A DNA stretch of 64,000 bases from Rhabdophis nuchalis (GCA_039707465.1 CM077648.1:16633119-16697118), one strand, 5' to 3'; positions 29,430 to 41,319 are shown, counted from the first letter of the stretch. Notes: generated by a model from the letters alone, not told the origin. Program-made: numbers and translations.

Positions 29430-30094
29430 GATTCCCCTAAAATAAGACCTCCCCAGGTAATAAGCCCAATTGGGCTTTTGAGTCCATAAGAACATAAGAA
29501 TAAGAACATAAGAACAGCCTTGCTGGAACAGGCCACAGCCCATCTGGTCCAGCATTCTGTCTCACACAGTGGCTCACCATTTGCTTCAGGGTCTTCCCAA
29601 GCAGATGTTTTCACCTGCTTATGATTCCCTGCAAATGGCATTGAGAGATATCCTGCCTATCTCTCCAACCCCGAGGGTGTCCTTAGGCATCCATAATGAT
29701 AGCCATTGATACCCTTGTTCTCCATGAACTCCTCTAATCCTTTCTTAAAGGTGTCGAGGCTGACAGCTGTCACCATTTCTTCTGGCAGGGAGTTCCATAG
29801 ACCAGTGATCCTCTGGGTGAAAAAGAGGATCACTGGTCTATGGAACTCCCTGCCAGAAGAAGTGGTGACAGCTGTCAGCCTCGACATGTGCTAAAATAAG
29901 CCCTCCCCCTAAAATAAGCCCTCCCCCTAAACTAAGCCCTCCCTGAAAATATTGCAACACAGCAGCAGCCATGAGGTGACCCCGCTCGCCGCCTCCTGTA
30001 CCTCAAAAATAATAAGACACCCCCAAAAATAAAGCCAAGTGCTTATTTCGGGTATCAAAAGAAAATAAGACCCTGCGTTATTTTCAGGGAAACA
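29430..30094. mobile_element. TIR element (cctgaaaataag family) split by CR1
   Basis: The left end is gattcccctaaaataagacc and the right end ttattttcagggaaacacgg. The intact relative at 42522-42755 lacks the inserted 29487-29886 CR1. The segment just after the CR1 also carries extra aaaataagccctccccct units. Confidence 0.6.
29487..29886 (-). pseudogene. CR1 fragment with an inverted duplication at its 5' end
   Basis: 29487-29826 is antisense CR1 (same subfamily as 24003-24640, including ttcttat-type 3' repeats). At about 29825 the sequence turns round and 29825-29886 repeats, in sense orientation, the region just copied (gaggatcactggtctatgga onward). The result is a hairpin with arms of about 60 nt. 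Confidence 0.85.
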
Positions 30095-30439
30095 CGGAAG
30101 GAAAATTAGGAAATTTGTTCAGAGGAACAGAGAATGATTCTGTCCCAACTGCCTGTCCCTTGAGCAACTTGAAGGATGGCTAAAGCTTTCATTCCAACCC
30201 TTGGAAGAATAATTAAGGGCAGATTTTTCCCTCCCACTGGCTCCTAATGCTGGATATGAGAGAGACAAAGCAGGTAACTTTTCCAATCTCTTAACTTGTC
30301 CCACAGAAAAGGTGTAAGAATAGGACCACTTAACAAGCCTTGAGGTAGATTACTTCTCAGTCATTAGGGAAGTCCAAATGATGCTACCAGGTTTTTTCAA
30401 CTCATGGACTGGAAGAATCTTCCCTCCCTCCCTTTCTCC

Positions 30440-31085
30440 CTCCCTCCCTCCCTCCCTCTGGTTCAGATTATAAATGCAACCCAACAAGACACAGACTTCA
30501 GAGGATAATCAGAATTGCAGAAAAAATAATTACTACCAACCTGCCTTCTATTGAGGACCGGTACACTGCACAAGTCAAAAAGAGGGCCATGAAAATATTT
30601 GCAGACCCCTCACATCCTGGACATAAATTGTTTCAACTCCTACCCTCAAATCGACGCTATAGAGCACTGCACACCAAGACAACTAGACACAAGGACAGTT
30701 TTCCCCCCAACGCCATCACTCTGCTAAACAAATAATTTCCTCACCACTGTCAAACTATTCACTAAGGCTCCATTACTATTACTATTAGTCTTCTCATCGT
30801 TCTTCTCACCCATCCCTTCCCACTTATGTCTCCATGACTGTAACTTTGCTGCGTGTATCCTTACGATTTATATTGATATTGCTTCCTGATTGCTTATTTA
30901 TACCCTATGACTATCATTAAATGCTGCGCCTTACGGTTCTTGACGAATGTATCTTGTTTTTATGTACACTGAGAGCTTATGCACTAAAGACAAATTCCTT
31001 GTGTGTCCAATCACACTTGGCCAATAAAGAATTCTATTCTATTCTATTCTATTCTATTCTATTCTATTCTATTCTTTTCTATTCA
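30440..31085 (+). pseudogene. CR1-L3/Rex1-like LINE 3' end with (TATTC)n tail
   Basis: Partial frames encode HPGHKLFQLLPSNRRYRALH and NAITLLNK before a stop, a conserved C-terminal block of this LINE group. The 3' UTR ends ttggccaataaagaattcta and runs into a TATTC (=AATAG) pentamer array at 31027-31085. Such tails are characteristic of snake LINEs. Upstream a CCCT-rich run lies at 30421-30458. Confidence 0.7.
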
Positions 31086-31795
31086 CACTAGGACTAGATT
31101 AAAAGAGAATTAGACCTTAACCCTAACCCTAACCCTTGTCCTTTTAGCAGAATCTTATATGAATCTTACAATGAAGAGCAGATTAACCTCATAGTGTAGT
31201 GGTTAAATCATGGGTCTTCAATTAAGTCCCCACTCAATAGAAGAGCTTAGTGGATGATTTTGGCCCCGGTCATTCCCTCTCAGTCTACCTTACTGCTCAC
31301 AATTTTCTTGAGAGGATAACATTAGGAAAAAATGTGCTTATATTCATCTTATCTTCCTCATACTGAAAAGAGCAAATCCCGAGAGCAGATTAGCACCAAG
31401 TTAGCATTTTAGGATTTTTCTAACAGTTGCTCATGCTTCCAGATGCCACCCAGTCAAGCCTTTGTTTCATTTCCACATGAATGCCTGGATATTTGCAACC
31501 TATTACAACTGCAAAAAATTGGATCTCGTAATGAAGAAATAATTGGGACTCTGATATACTTAATAGCACGCAGGCTTGCCAACTGATTGCAAAGTAGCTT
31601 CTAGCCTTAAAATTTTAGCCACACTGATTCGTGACCCCCCCCCCCCAAAATAGATTGCTGTAGATCTAGAAGTCATCGTTAAAATTTTGGACTGGGTGTT
31701 TGTGTGTTTCTTTAAAAAAATATGCTATAAATATATACACATCTCATATACTCAAGATATTATGCTACATATTTCTGTGCAAAATTAGAAATAGA

Positions 31796-32165
31796 GTTCT
31801 TTATTGGCCAAGTGTGATTGGACACACAAGGTATTTGTCTTTGGTGCATATGTTCTGAGTGTACATAAAAAGGCAAGATACATTCATCAAGAATCATAAG
31901 GTATAACACTTAATGATAGGGTCATTAGGTACAAATAAGCAATCGGGAAACAATCAATATCAGGGAAGCTGATGTGGCCTAGAGGTAGAGCTCTTGCCTC
32001 ACAAGCAGGAGGTTCTGAGTTCGATCCTAGGTAGAGGCACATGAAGAGTCTCCTGCTTGGGCAAGGGGTTGGACTAGATGACCTGCAAGGTCCCTTTCAA
32101 CTCTGTTAATCTGTTAATGTAAATCATAAGGATGCAAACAACAAAGTTACAGTCATGCAGTCATA
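31796..32165 (-). repeat. Second copy of the same LINE 3' end, split by a SINE
   Basis: Antisense to 30850-31026: ctttattggccaagtgtgat at its start. The text continues after the SINE with aaatcataaggatgcaaac. Confidence 0.75.
31966..32115 (+). mobile_element. tRNA-derived SINE with CR1-like tail (type D)
   Basis: The head gatgtggcctagaggtagag and B-box GAGTTCGATCC are well preserved. The tail is ctagatgacctgcaaggtcc. It lies inside the LINE of 31796-32165 with no visible TSD. Confidence 0.78.
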
Positions 32166-32404
32166 AGTGAGACTTGAAACCCAGGGAAGTCCCATTTTCT
32201 TTCATTTGGCTCTGAACTGGACTAACAACTGCCAGCCCACCTTTCAAATGGCCACCCGAGTCTACTAAAATACTGGGTGAATGAAGGAAGTGAAGGCTTT
32301 CCCATGATATTCCGTTGGCCTTGCCTTTGTGTGTGCAACTCATGGACAAACTCTGAATGAAGACTATAATCCGAAGGTAAATATTGTTCCTGGGTTATAT
32401 GATA

Positions 32405-32700
32405 TGATACGAAATTAGAACAACTACGGACCTCCGCTCCTTCCGTCAAAAATTAAAAACGTACTTTTTCTGCTTGGCCGGCCTAGGTTAGTCATCTGTT
32501 TATTGTTTAATCGGGTTTTAAGGGGTTTAGTTTTTAGTATTTTGGGTTTTTAGCGCAGGGATAAATGGTTTAATCTTGATTTTATTTATATTTATGTATA
32601 TTTATGTTTGTATTTTTTAATTCCCCTGTGCACCGCTCCGAGTCCCTTTGGGGAGAGGAAGCGGTCTATAAATTAAATATTATTATTATTATTATATTAT
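32405..32700 (+). repeat. L2-clade LINE 3' end
   Basis: It starts with the ORF2 end (cggacctccgctccttccgt) and closes with ggggagaggaagcggtctat plus TTA repeats. Confidence 0.8.
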
Positions 32701-32859
32701 TATGATGGACAAACATGAAACATGCCTACATTCGTGAGATTGATTAAACCATCACTGCTGCCACCATCACATTTTTAAACATTTCCTTCACACCCCGGAG
32801 AATATTTTGTCTGCTATTCAAAGCCCTTGCACCCTTACACCTTTTACTTACTCTGTCCT

Positions 32860-33015
32860 ATCTCATAATAATAATAATAATTAATATTAATAATAATAAT
32901 AATTTATTAAATTTATAAACTGCCCCCTCTCCCCAAAGGGACTCGGGGCGGTGTACAGGAAAATTAAAAAGCATCTAAAAACATACAATACGTACAAAGT
33001 TAAAAACGAATTAAA
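32860..33015 (-). repeat. L2-clade LINE 3' tail (antisense)
   Basis: TAA microsatellite followed by ctctccccaaagggactcgg, the reverse of the L2 terminus. Confidence 0.75.
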
Positions 33016-33132
33016 TTACCCTGTACTAAAATTTATGAACATTAAAATTGCAAAATGACTCATTGGAATCTGTTTAGCACTTCTGTACCTGATCCTAGCA
33101 CTCTGAAATAGGAAAATAATGGGGGGAAAATC

Positions 33133-33376
33133 CAGTGGTGAAATTCAAATATTTTTACTACTGGTTCTGTGGACATGGCTTAGTGGGCATGACAGAGGAA
33201 GGATACTGCAAAATCCCCATTCCCTCACCACACCTGGGGGAAGGATACTGCAAAATCACCATTCCCTCCCGACTCTGGGGCCAGCTAGAGGCTGTATTTG
33301 CCGGTTCTCCAAACTATTCAAAATTTCCACTACCGGTTCTCCAAAACCTGTCCGAACCTGCTGAAGTTCACCCCTG
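33133..33376 (-). mobile_element. hAT-type MITE with an internal partial duplication
   Basis: Ends CAGTGGTGAAATTC and GTTCACCCCTG. The phrase gaaggatactgcaaaatc occurs twice (about 33196 and 33240), a tandem duplication absent from sister copies. The TSD is unclear in an A-rich site. Confidence 0.75.
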
Positions 33377-33379
33377 AAA

Positions 33380-33890
33380 AAAAATCTTATTTTTCAGTCT
33401 TTCGCAACAGTCAGATTTTTCTTCTTCTCGAAGAATATATAATTCATCCTGCTCTGTACAGATTGTTGAACTACACAATGTTCATTTAATGTCCGTTTGC
33501 CACTGTGCTTGTTGGCACAGTGGCACTTTGGACAAACAGAACTGTACAAAGGGACAGGTTGCTTTTGAGAAATTATTTCTCAATCCAACTTTCAAACATG
33601 TTTGAACTGGTAATATTCTATATGCAAAGTCATTTAATTAATCACACCCCATAGATCTTCTGGGAGTTCACGGTGAATTGCAAATAGTGATTTAAACTAC
33701 TGTGAGCAAATGACATCTGGCTTTTGAGTCAGCACATTGATCCATTAAGATCACTAAGTTGGATTTCACACATTTTATCAGCCCTGCAAGCTGGGGCTAG
33801 AAATGTTCAAAATTGAACCTTTGTGAACCTACACAGGCAAAACATATGCTCTACTAGTATGGTCTGATCCAGTGCTTCTTTTGGGAACCT
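33380..33890. other. Unassigned sequence
   Basis: No gene or element recognised. Confidence 0.3.
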
Positions 33891-33893
33891 GTC

Positions 33894-34790
33894 AACCGGT
33901 ACAACCAGTTGACTCCATCACTGGCCATAGGGGACGAACACCTCACCCCTGTGGATGGGGCACACAGCTTGGGCGTACTCCTGGATACCCGGCTGTCCAT
34001 GGAAGATCAAGTGACAGCCGTGGCCAGGAGGGCATTCTACCAGGTTCACCTGATATGCCAGTTGCGTCCCCTACTGGATCGGGATGCCCTTTGCACAGTC
34101 ACTCATGCCCTCGTGACATCCCAACTGGACTACTGCAATTCTCTCTACATGGGGCTCCCCTTGAGGTGCACCCGAAGACTTCAGCTTGTCCAGAATGCAG
34201 CCGTGCGAGCAATTATGGGAACCTCTAGGTTTACCCATGTAACACCGCTCTTGCGCGAGCTGCATTGGCTGCCTGTCGTCTTTCGGGTGCGCTTCAAGGT
34301 GTTAGTTATCATCTTTAAAGCGCTCCATGGCACAGGACCTAGCTATCTGCAGGATCGGATTCTGCCCCATACATCCCTGCGGCCGATCCGCTCCCACAGA
34401 GAGGGACTTCTCCGGGTGCCGTCCACTAGGCAATGCCAGCAGGCAATGCCCAGGGGAAGGGCCTTCTCTGTGGCGGGCCCAGGCCTCTGGAATGACCTTC
34501 CCCCCGAAATTAGAACAACTACGGACCTCCGCTCCTTCCGTCAAAAATTGAAAACACACTTTTTCTGCTTGGCCGGCCTAGGTTAGTCTTCCGTTTTAAC
34601 TGGTTTTTTTAGGGGGTATAGTTTAGTTTTAGTATAGAGGGTTTTTAGCGCAGGGATAATTCGTTTAATTCTTATTTTAACTATTTATGTATTTTGTATT
34701 TGTTTTTTAATCTCCCTGTGCACCGCTCCGAGTCCCTTTGGGGAGAGGAGGCGGTTTATAAATAAATTAATAATAAATTAATAATAAAAA
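33894..34790 (+). pseudogene. L2-clade LINE, ORF2 C-terminal half and 3' UTR
   Basis: One open frame of about 225 codons (33909-34586, no good ATG at its start) encodes LGVLLDTRLSMEDQVTAVAR, LREL-HWLPV-type and LWNDLPPEIR blocks of L2 ORF2. The 3' UTR ends gtccctttggggagaggagg. It is 5'-truncated. It begins at the same point (CCGGTACAACCAG) as 49516-50500. Confidence 0.85.
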
Positions 34791-34844
34791 ATAATAACCT
34801 AGATGGAATAATTTCATATTAAGTAGATTTAGTGTTAGATTTAC

Positions 34845-35155
34845 AATACAATAGCAGAGTTGGAAGGGACCTTGGAGGTCATCTAGTCCAATTCCCTGCC
34901 TAGGCAGGAATCCCTATACCATTTCAGACAAATGGCTATCCAACATCTTCTTGAAGACTTGCAGTGTTGGGGCATTCACAACTTCTGGAGGCAACTTCTG
35001 TTCCACTGATTAATTGTTCTAACTGTCAGAAAATTTCTCCTCAATTCTAAGTTACTTTTCTCCTTGATTAGTTTCCACCCATTGCTTCTTGTTCTGCCCT
35101 CTGGTGCTTTGGAGAACAGCTTGATACCCTCTTTTTTGTGGCAATCCCTGAGCCT
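34845..35155 (-). repeat. CR1 LINE 3' end (antisense)
   Basis: From acaatacaatagcagagttg through the CR1 ORF2 C-terminal region to tttgtggcaatccctgag. Confidence 0.85.
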
Positions 35156-35370
35156 TAGCTCTTAGTGCTGGCTTCAAGCATTCCAAACAATTCAAGACAA
35201 AGTTGTAGGTGATGATTTTCACAATTCTCTTCAAATTTGCATTCTCAGTTTAGAACTGCCAGATTTCATACAGTTTTTTCAATTTTCGTGGAATTTGGGA
35301 AATGGACGGAAGACACTGTTTAATGGGGCTGCACTTTGCTATGGAGCTCCTGGCGGTGAACGGGGGAAAT

Positions 35371-35780
35371 ATAGGTAGTCCTCAACTTATGACCATGATT
35401 GAGCCCCAAATTTCTATTGCTAAGTGAGACATTTGTTAAATGAGTTTTATACCATTTTGTGACCGTTATTGCCAGATTTATGGAGTCGTTAAATGAAGTC
35501 AATGATGATTGCCAGATTTGTTGAGTTAGTAACATGGTTGTTAAGTGAATCTGGCTTTCCTGTTGACTTTGCTTATCACAGATGGAGGTCACGTGACCAC
35601 GGGACACTGCAACCGTCATACCTATGAACCAGTTGCCAAGCACCCGAATTTTGATCACGTGACTATGGGGATGCTGCAACGGTTGCAAATGTGAAAAATG
35701 GCCATCCGTCACATTTTTCAGAGCGGTGGTAACTTCAAACGGACACTAAATGAACTGTTGAAAGTCGAGGACTACCTATA
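35371..35780. mobile_element. TIR element (TAGGTAGTCCTC family), complete
   Basis: About 410 bp bounded by ATAGGTAGTCCTCAACTT and AAGTCGAGGACTACCTATA. TA at both flanks suggests a Tc1/mariner-type MITE (inferred). No coding capacity. A second copy, in the opposite orientation and split, is at 43235-44011. Confidence 0.75.
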
Positions 35781-35892
35781 CTGCTTGAAAGCTGTGGGTA
35801 ATATTGTCCTTCATTTCCAGGAATTTTTTATAAGAAGCATGTTTTCGCTTTCTGCTGACTGTGCTTAACACTGTTAAGACATGCAAAATAAT

Positions 35893-36095
35893 CAGAGGTG
35901 GTATTCAGCCGATTCGGACTGATTCACCTGAACCGGTAGTGGAAATCCGCCCATCCACCCATCTGCCCTGGCTCTATGCCATCCCCTTTAGGCACATTTT
36001 TGAAACTGGGCGCATCTGCAGAAGACATGCATGCACAGAAGGCACACATGCAGGTGGGGCGAACCAGTGGTAACAAAATGTGAAACCCACTGCTG
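35893..36095 (+). mobile_element. hAT-type MITE
   Basis: Ends CAGAGGTGGTATTCAGCC and GAAACCCACTGCTG. The TSD is not clear. Confidence 0.6.
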
Positions 36096-36475
36096 AACAC
36101 AATCAACACAATTTCTGCTCTCCATTCATAGATCCAAGCAAGTTAAACAGGTTATTTTTATTGTATTATCAGAGTTTATACCTCCGATAGTACAATAAAA
36201 AGTTATACATGGTATATTTGGTTTTACCTCAGGATATCATAAGAACCTAGCTATTGCATTTTATAAACTATAGTCTCTGACTTAGTGTCAAGGGTGAACT
36301 ATCCAGTTGTGGCTTAAATCAATGCACCATGAGGTCACTCAGTGCATGAAGCAAACCACTGAATGCAACAAAAGCATTGAAACGGCTCTCTACAATAGAC
36401 CAAGAACATCTAGAATAAAAGTAGATAGCTTGCTGATGCTGAATACAACTCCAATCTCCTCATTATTGGCCAAGG

Positions 36476-36705
36476 TTCCTAGGAATGCTGGGAGCTGTAG
36501 TTCATCAAAAGGTTCATCCTTATCCCTTGTGTAGGGCAAGAGAGGCCAATGTTCAAACCTCCATTTGGCCATGAACAGTCATTATCAAGATTCCTAGGAA
36601 TGCTGGAAGCTGTAGTTCAACAAAAGGTTCATCCTTATCCCTTGTCTGGGATGAGGGAGGCCAATGTTCAAATCTCCATTTGGCCACGAACAGACATCAT
36701 CACAC
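36476..36705 (+). repeat. Two-copy tandem duplication, period 115 bp
   Basis: ttcctaggaatgctgggagc at 36476 recurs at 36591 (ttcctaggaatgctggaagc). The whole units align through ccatttggccatgaacag with few differences. Confidence 0.9.
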
Positions 36706-36797
36706 AGCCTAACATACTTTATAAAGTTGCTAGAATTAAAAAAAAGAGGGAAATGCAGTATTTTCAATTTCTTGAACAAAACTATTGTAAACATGTA

Positions 36798-37500
36798 TTG
36801 TTGTTGTTAGTTGTGAAGTCGTGTCGGACCAATGGTGGGATTCAAATAATTTAACAACCGGTTCTCTGCCCTAATGACCAGCTGGGTAGGCTTGGTTCAT
36901 TGGTCATGTGACTGGGTGGGCACTCACGTCAATGGGCGCTTCACCTTAGCTGTTATAATGGAATAAGGGTTAACCAGAGAGAGGCAGTTTCTGTAAGCAG
37001 GGCAATAAAGATTAGGCTAGAAACAACACCAGAATGTTTCCTTCCTGCCTTCCTTACAGGATTAGCCCTGGAAAGTGGGAAAAAAACAAAATTAGATTTC
37101 TTCCAACAATCAATTCTCCAAACTGCGTAGAAAGTTAACAACCGGTTCTCCTGAATAGGTGTGAACTGGCTGAATCCCACCACTGTGTCCGACTCATCAT
37201 GACCCGACGGACAACGTTCTTCCAGGCCTTCCTTTCCTCTACCTTCCTTTGGAATCCATTGAAGCTCAGGCCTATTGCTTCGGTGACTCCATCCAGCCAC
37301 CTCTGTCATCCCGTTCTTCTTTTGCCCTCAATCTGTCCCAGCATTCGGCTCCTTCCTTCTCATCAGGTGGCCAAAGTATTTGAGTTTCCTCTTCAGGATC
37401 CGGCCTTCTAAAGAGCAGTCAGGGTTGATCTCCTCTTGGACTGACCAGTTTGATCGTCTTGCAGTCCAAGGAGGAGGAGACTAACGTGCAGTAGGGACAG
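36798..37500 (-). pseudogene. Antisense BovB LINE 3' end split by hAT MITE
   Basis: Blocks 36798-36829 and 37194-37500 match the reverse complement of the BovB at 54400-55398: ggacaacgttcttccaggcc, ccttctaaagagcagtcagg, and so on. There are internal deletions. Confidence 0.85.
36830..37185 (+). mobile_element. hAT-type element nested in BovB
   Basis: Ends CAATGGTGGGATTCAAAT and GCTGAATCCCACCACTG. TSD TGTCGGAC / TGTCCGAC (36822-36829, 37186-37193), 7 of 8 matching. Confidence 0.85.
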
Positions 37501-37517
37501 ATCTGAAACCTCTACCT

Positions 37518-37706
37518 CAGTGGTGGGTTTCTGCAGGCTCACACCTACTCGCGAGAGCCGGTTGGTGAAATTTAGAGAACCGGTGAGAGGGGGTTCCACT
37601 GGCATACCTGGAAGTAAATCTGGCCCGCCGCTGCCAGTGACCCAACAGGAAGGAAAGGAAAGGAAGGAAGGAAGGAAAGGAAAGGAAAGGAAAGGAAAGG
37701 AAAGGA

Positions 37707-37798
<92 letters not shown>

Positions 37799-37974
37799 AT
37801 TTATCATCACAATTGAGTCCAAAATTTTGGTTGCTAAGCAAGAGCGTTGTTAAATGAGTTTCACTACATTTTAAAAGGTGGCCACTCCCACCCTGTCACA
37901 TGACTACCAAGCCACGCCCACAAAATAGGCCACAACTACAGAGTAGGTTCTAAAAAATTTGAAACCCACCACTG
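37518..37974 (+). mobile_element. hAT-type element containing a GAAA microsatellite, exact TSD
   Basis: Ends CAGTGGTGGGTTTC and GAAACCCACCACTG. TSD CTCTACCT at 37510-37517 and 37975-37982. A (GGAAA)n to (GAAA)n tract fills 37647-37799. Confidence 0.88.
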
Positions 37975-38211
37975 CTCTACCTTTATTAGAAGGAAGGTAA
38001 AAGTTGTAACATATGAATTCCAGTGAGTGCTTTTGCTTTCAAAGGAGACAACAATATTCAGGGAATTTAGAAAAGCAAGAGTCCTTTTTCTCCTGGTATT
38101 TCTAAACAAATGACTGGGGGGCAAACTTTGCGCAGGAGGGCTAATTTCATTCTGCTCACTGTTTCGACAACTGATCCCCCTTCTCTCAGTGTGAGAAATA
38201 GCTTTCACACC

Positions 38212-38350
38212 AATAAATAATAATAATAATAATAATAATAAAACTGAATTTATTAACCGCTCCCTCTCCCCACAGGGACTCGGGGCGGTGCACAGGGAGA
38301 ATAAAAACCATAAATATACAAAAATACATACAATTTAAAAGGCAAAAATC
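38212..38350 (-). repeat. L2-clade LINE 3' tail (antisense)
   Basis: AAT microsatellite, then ctctccccacagggactcgg. Confidence 0.75.
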
Positions 38351-38659
38351 ATCCCCAAAAGAAACGTGGAAGTGCTTTGACAATAAAGTAGCAGAAACAG
38401 ACATTCCATTTTATTCAAAAGGAGAAGAAAAGGAGATTGGAGATTTAAAATTGGGTTTTAGGCTAGCATTAAAATAGAATCGTCCTGTGCTGGGATGAGC
38501 AGTGGAGAAACGATATGGGCAAAATCGCTTTCCTGCAGAGTTTCATTCGTAATTTCTAAACACCATTTTTCCCCCCACAGAATCAACATCCACAATGATA
38601 TTTCTGTCAATCATCCTGTCTCTTGTATTTTTTTTTTCTCCAAGCAGGCAATTTCCTTT

Positions 38660-39720
38660 TTCTACCATCATATAACCTTCAGTAAAATGAAAATTCCTGA
38701 TGGAAACAAACAAAAGTGTTGGAAGCTCAGTTTCTACGAAGCTGTGCAAAGGACTGGACTGGACGTTACAAGAAAAATCCCAAACAGATGGCCGAAGGGT
38801 TGGGGGTGTGGATGCAAACAGGGAACGTTCTACCACATGTGGTGGGCTTGCCCCAAGGTTGGAAAATACGGGCGTAAGATAAGGAAGGGGCTGGAAGAGA
38901 TAACTGAGCAAAGTATAGAGTTGAAGCCAGAACTGGGAATTTTTCCCCCTAGAAAATTTTTATTTTTTTATTCTCTTACATACCATTTTAAGTATACATT
39001 CACATAATTATTTTTACTCTTTACATTTATCATTCTTGTACATTTGTTATTCCATTTTATAGGTTATAATATACATATACAGTTTGGGTTGCTTTGTTTA
39101 CCATCCCTTCCTCCTGTTGTAAGACCATCTTATTTACCCTTTCTTTTCTCCCTCCCTCCCTTCTCTATTTTCCTCCTTCCTCCTTTCTTTTCCCTTCCTT
39201 CTTCCCTTCCCTTTCTCCTACTCCTATTCTTCCTCTTCCCCTACCTACCGTCTCTCCTTCTCTTCCTCTCCCTTCCATCCTCCTCTCCTTACCTCTTCCT
39301 TCTTTCCTCTCCTGGGAATCTTTGACGGGAAAGTGGAGAAAAAATTACAACACATAATATTACACGTGTTGACTGCAAGTAGAATCGTACTAGCACAGAA
39401 CTGGAAACAAACAGATTCTCCTCCAGGCCCAATTATAAGAAGGAAAACCTATGAGCTTGCAGAAATGGATAGCCTGTCTATGGAGATGAAGGAGAGGGAA
39501 GAAACCGAGTTCTATCAAATTTGGAGTAGATGGTATTCCTGGCTTGAGAGTAAACATAAAATTTAAGGCATAAAGGGTAAATGTATAAATGCATAGAGAG
39601 TATCTAAATAAGGATATAACTTTGGATAATGATATAGAAATAGATTTTTTTTGTAAATAGGATAGTTACGAAAAATATGGATACCGATATGGAAAAGCTG
39701 TTACAAGTGTAAATTTGTGT
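38660..39720 (+). pseudogene. L1-clade ORF2 C-terminus and 3' UTR with an internal insertion
   Basis: Peptides GTFYHMWWACPKVGKYG and GLEEITEQSIELKPELGIF (38840-38945), then after a 360-bp interruption KKLQHIILHVLTASRIV and QIWSRWYSWLES (39330-39566), are the L1 ORF2 C-terminal region. The interruption (about 38950-39305) is pyrimidine-rich and is flanked by gggaattttt / gggaatcttt. It begins with a T-rich run like an antisense poly(A) tail. Confidence 0.7.
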
Positions 39721-39739
39721 TTTGCCTTTAAAATGTTTG

Positions 39740-40330
39740 GAAAATTTAATAAATACTATTTTTTTAAAATCCCTTTGGTCCTATCATGTCTCACCTTGCT
39801 CCCCCCCCCCCCCAGAAGTCACCCTTTTGCCTAATCAGGAAGCATTCCAATCAAATTTGCTGTCACCATTTCTTATTTCAAATGCTGATTTGTCCGCGAG
39901 TCCTTCTCCATGGAGCACGAGCAGGTGTGCACATGCAAAAAATATATATTACTCAAGAGGCTTTTGCTCCCTGAACTGGGAATCCTTACGAAAGTTTGAG
40001 AGCCAGTTCCGTCTTCCACTTACCAGTAACCACAGTGAAAGCCCTTATAATCAGGGATTTCATGCATTAAAACCATTTCTCTTTCTGGCATCCCTCAACT
40101 GTACCCCTGCAAGTTTCTTATTAAATGCCTGGCTCTTGGGGTATTCTGGTTCTGGACTGACATATGGCTTAATTATATTTGATTTTTCTACCTAAGTGGT
40201 AAACTGTTCCAAGGAAAATGCAGTGGTGTCTTTCTGTAAGAACGCTGATATGAACGTTTGCATGGAGACAGGTCTATCAAAGCTGCTCTCTTGTTCCAGA
40301 ATTCAGGGTATGGAATAAAATAGTTAGATC
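39740..40330. other. Unassigned sequence
   Basis: No gene recognised. The 157-codon frame at 39722-40195 has no domain I know. Confidence 0.3.
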
Positions 40331-40334
40331 TGTG

Positions 40335-40735
40335 TATACCATGTTTCCCTGAAAATATGACCTACTCAGAAAGTAAGTCCTAGCTTGATTTTTTTTACAC
40401 GTGTGCCCAATTTCAGCCTCCAAATGGTCCGATCGCCACCCAAAAATGCAACGTGCAGAGGTGGTGATGTACTCTGGCGATCCCAGCAACCTTGAACGGG
40501 TCTCAAATGGAGCATTTGGGGGCTGAAAATGCAAGGCGAGGAGCCCAAAAACGCAAGCCATTGACTGTGACAATCTCTGCAGCCAGGAAGAGGATACACA
40601 GAGGCCGAAGGGTGGGGGCCAGGGGGTGGGCCGGGCTACTTTTGGAGTATAAGATGCACTTACATTTTCAGCCTCTTTTACCGGGGGTGTGGGTGTGGGA
40701 ATGCATGTTATACTCCAAAAAATACGGTAATTCAC
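40335..40735. repeat. Composite of TIR-element fragments
   Basis: The left end atgtttccctgaaaatatga belongs to the cctgaaaataag family. The right end atactccaaaaaatacggta resembles the family at 58733 and 60740. An internal ttggagtataagatgcactt is a further partial end. Confidence 0.45.
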
Positions 40736-41319
40736 TTCCTCTATCTTCATAGAGATATCAGAGTCAACGGCAGCATCTATCGGAGCTAAGCTTTAAAAAG
40801 CAAAGCAGGGTTGACCTTGATTAACACTTGGGATGGGAGCTAAACCTTGGATAGGAAAGTCAAGGAAAGTCTCCAGGCTAGGCGGAGGACTTTTGTCAAG
40901 AAAATGATGTCTATTTTAGTCAGGCTGCCTCTGCAATAAGCACAATTTATTTTTGTATGCAAATTCAGGCTTCCAAAATGTTATTTTGCCAATTCTCTGC
41001 AACAGGGGCATGGCATAGATATGGCAGAGAAATAGGTGGGATGGGAGAGATTCTTTGGTCATGTCATAAAACAACAACTGAATTATCGGTTGGATTTCCA
41101 GTTCTATCAACCCAATGGGAATTGTTCTGCACAATTATTGCTAATACATACTGTATGTAGGAAGTTAGCACCCACCCTTCTCCTGGAAGAATGAAATATT
41201 CTAGGAAATATTAAAAAGGCAGAATATTATATTTCCCTGGATGAGAAATGGAGACGCATGTTTTAAAGACAAAGCAGCTTCCTGCAGCTCCCTTCAGCTC
41301 CAGGGTGATGGGATTAAGA

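Noticed and set aside
31117..31136. Telomere-like run (three CCCTAA units)
   Set aside because: Too short to claim an interstitial telomere; compatible with chance beside a pentamer array.
33909..34586. 225-codon open frame as a host gene
   Set aside because: Clear L2 ORF2 C-terminus, duplicated at 49529-50206, and without a credible ATG start.
37517..37841. Long Ser/Phe/Leu-rich or Lys/Glu-rich frames
   Set aside because: Translations of the (GAAA)n/(GGAAA)n microsatellite, not genes.
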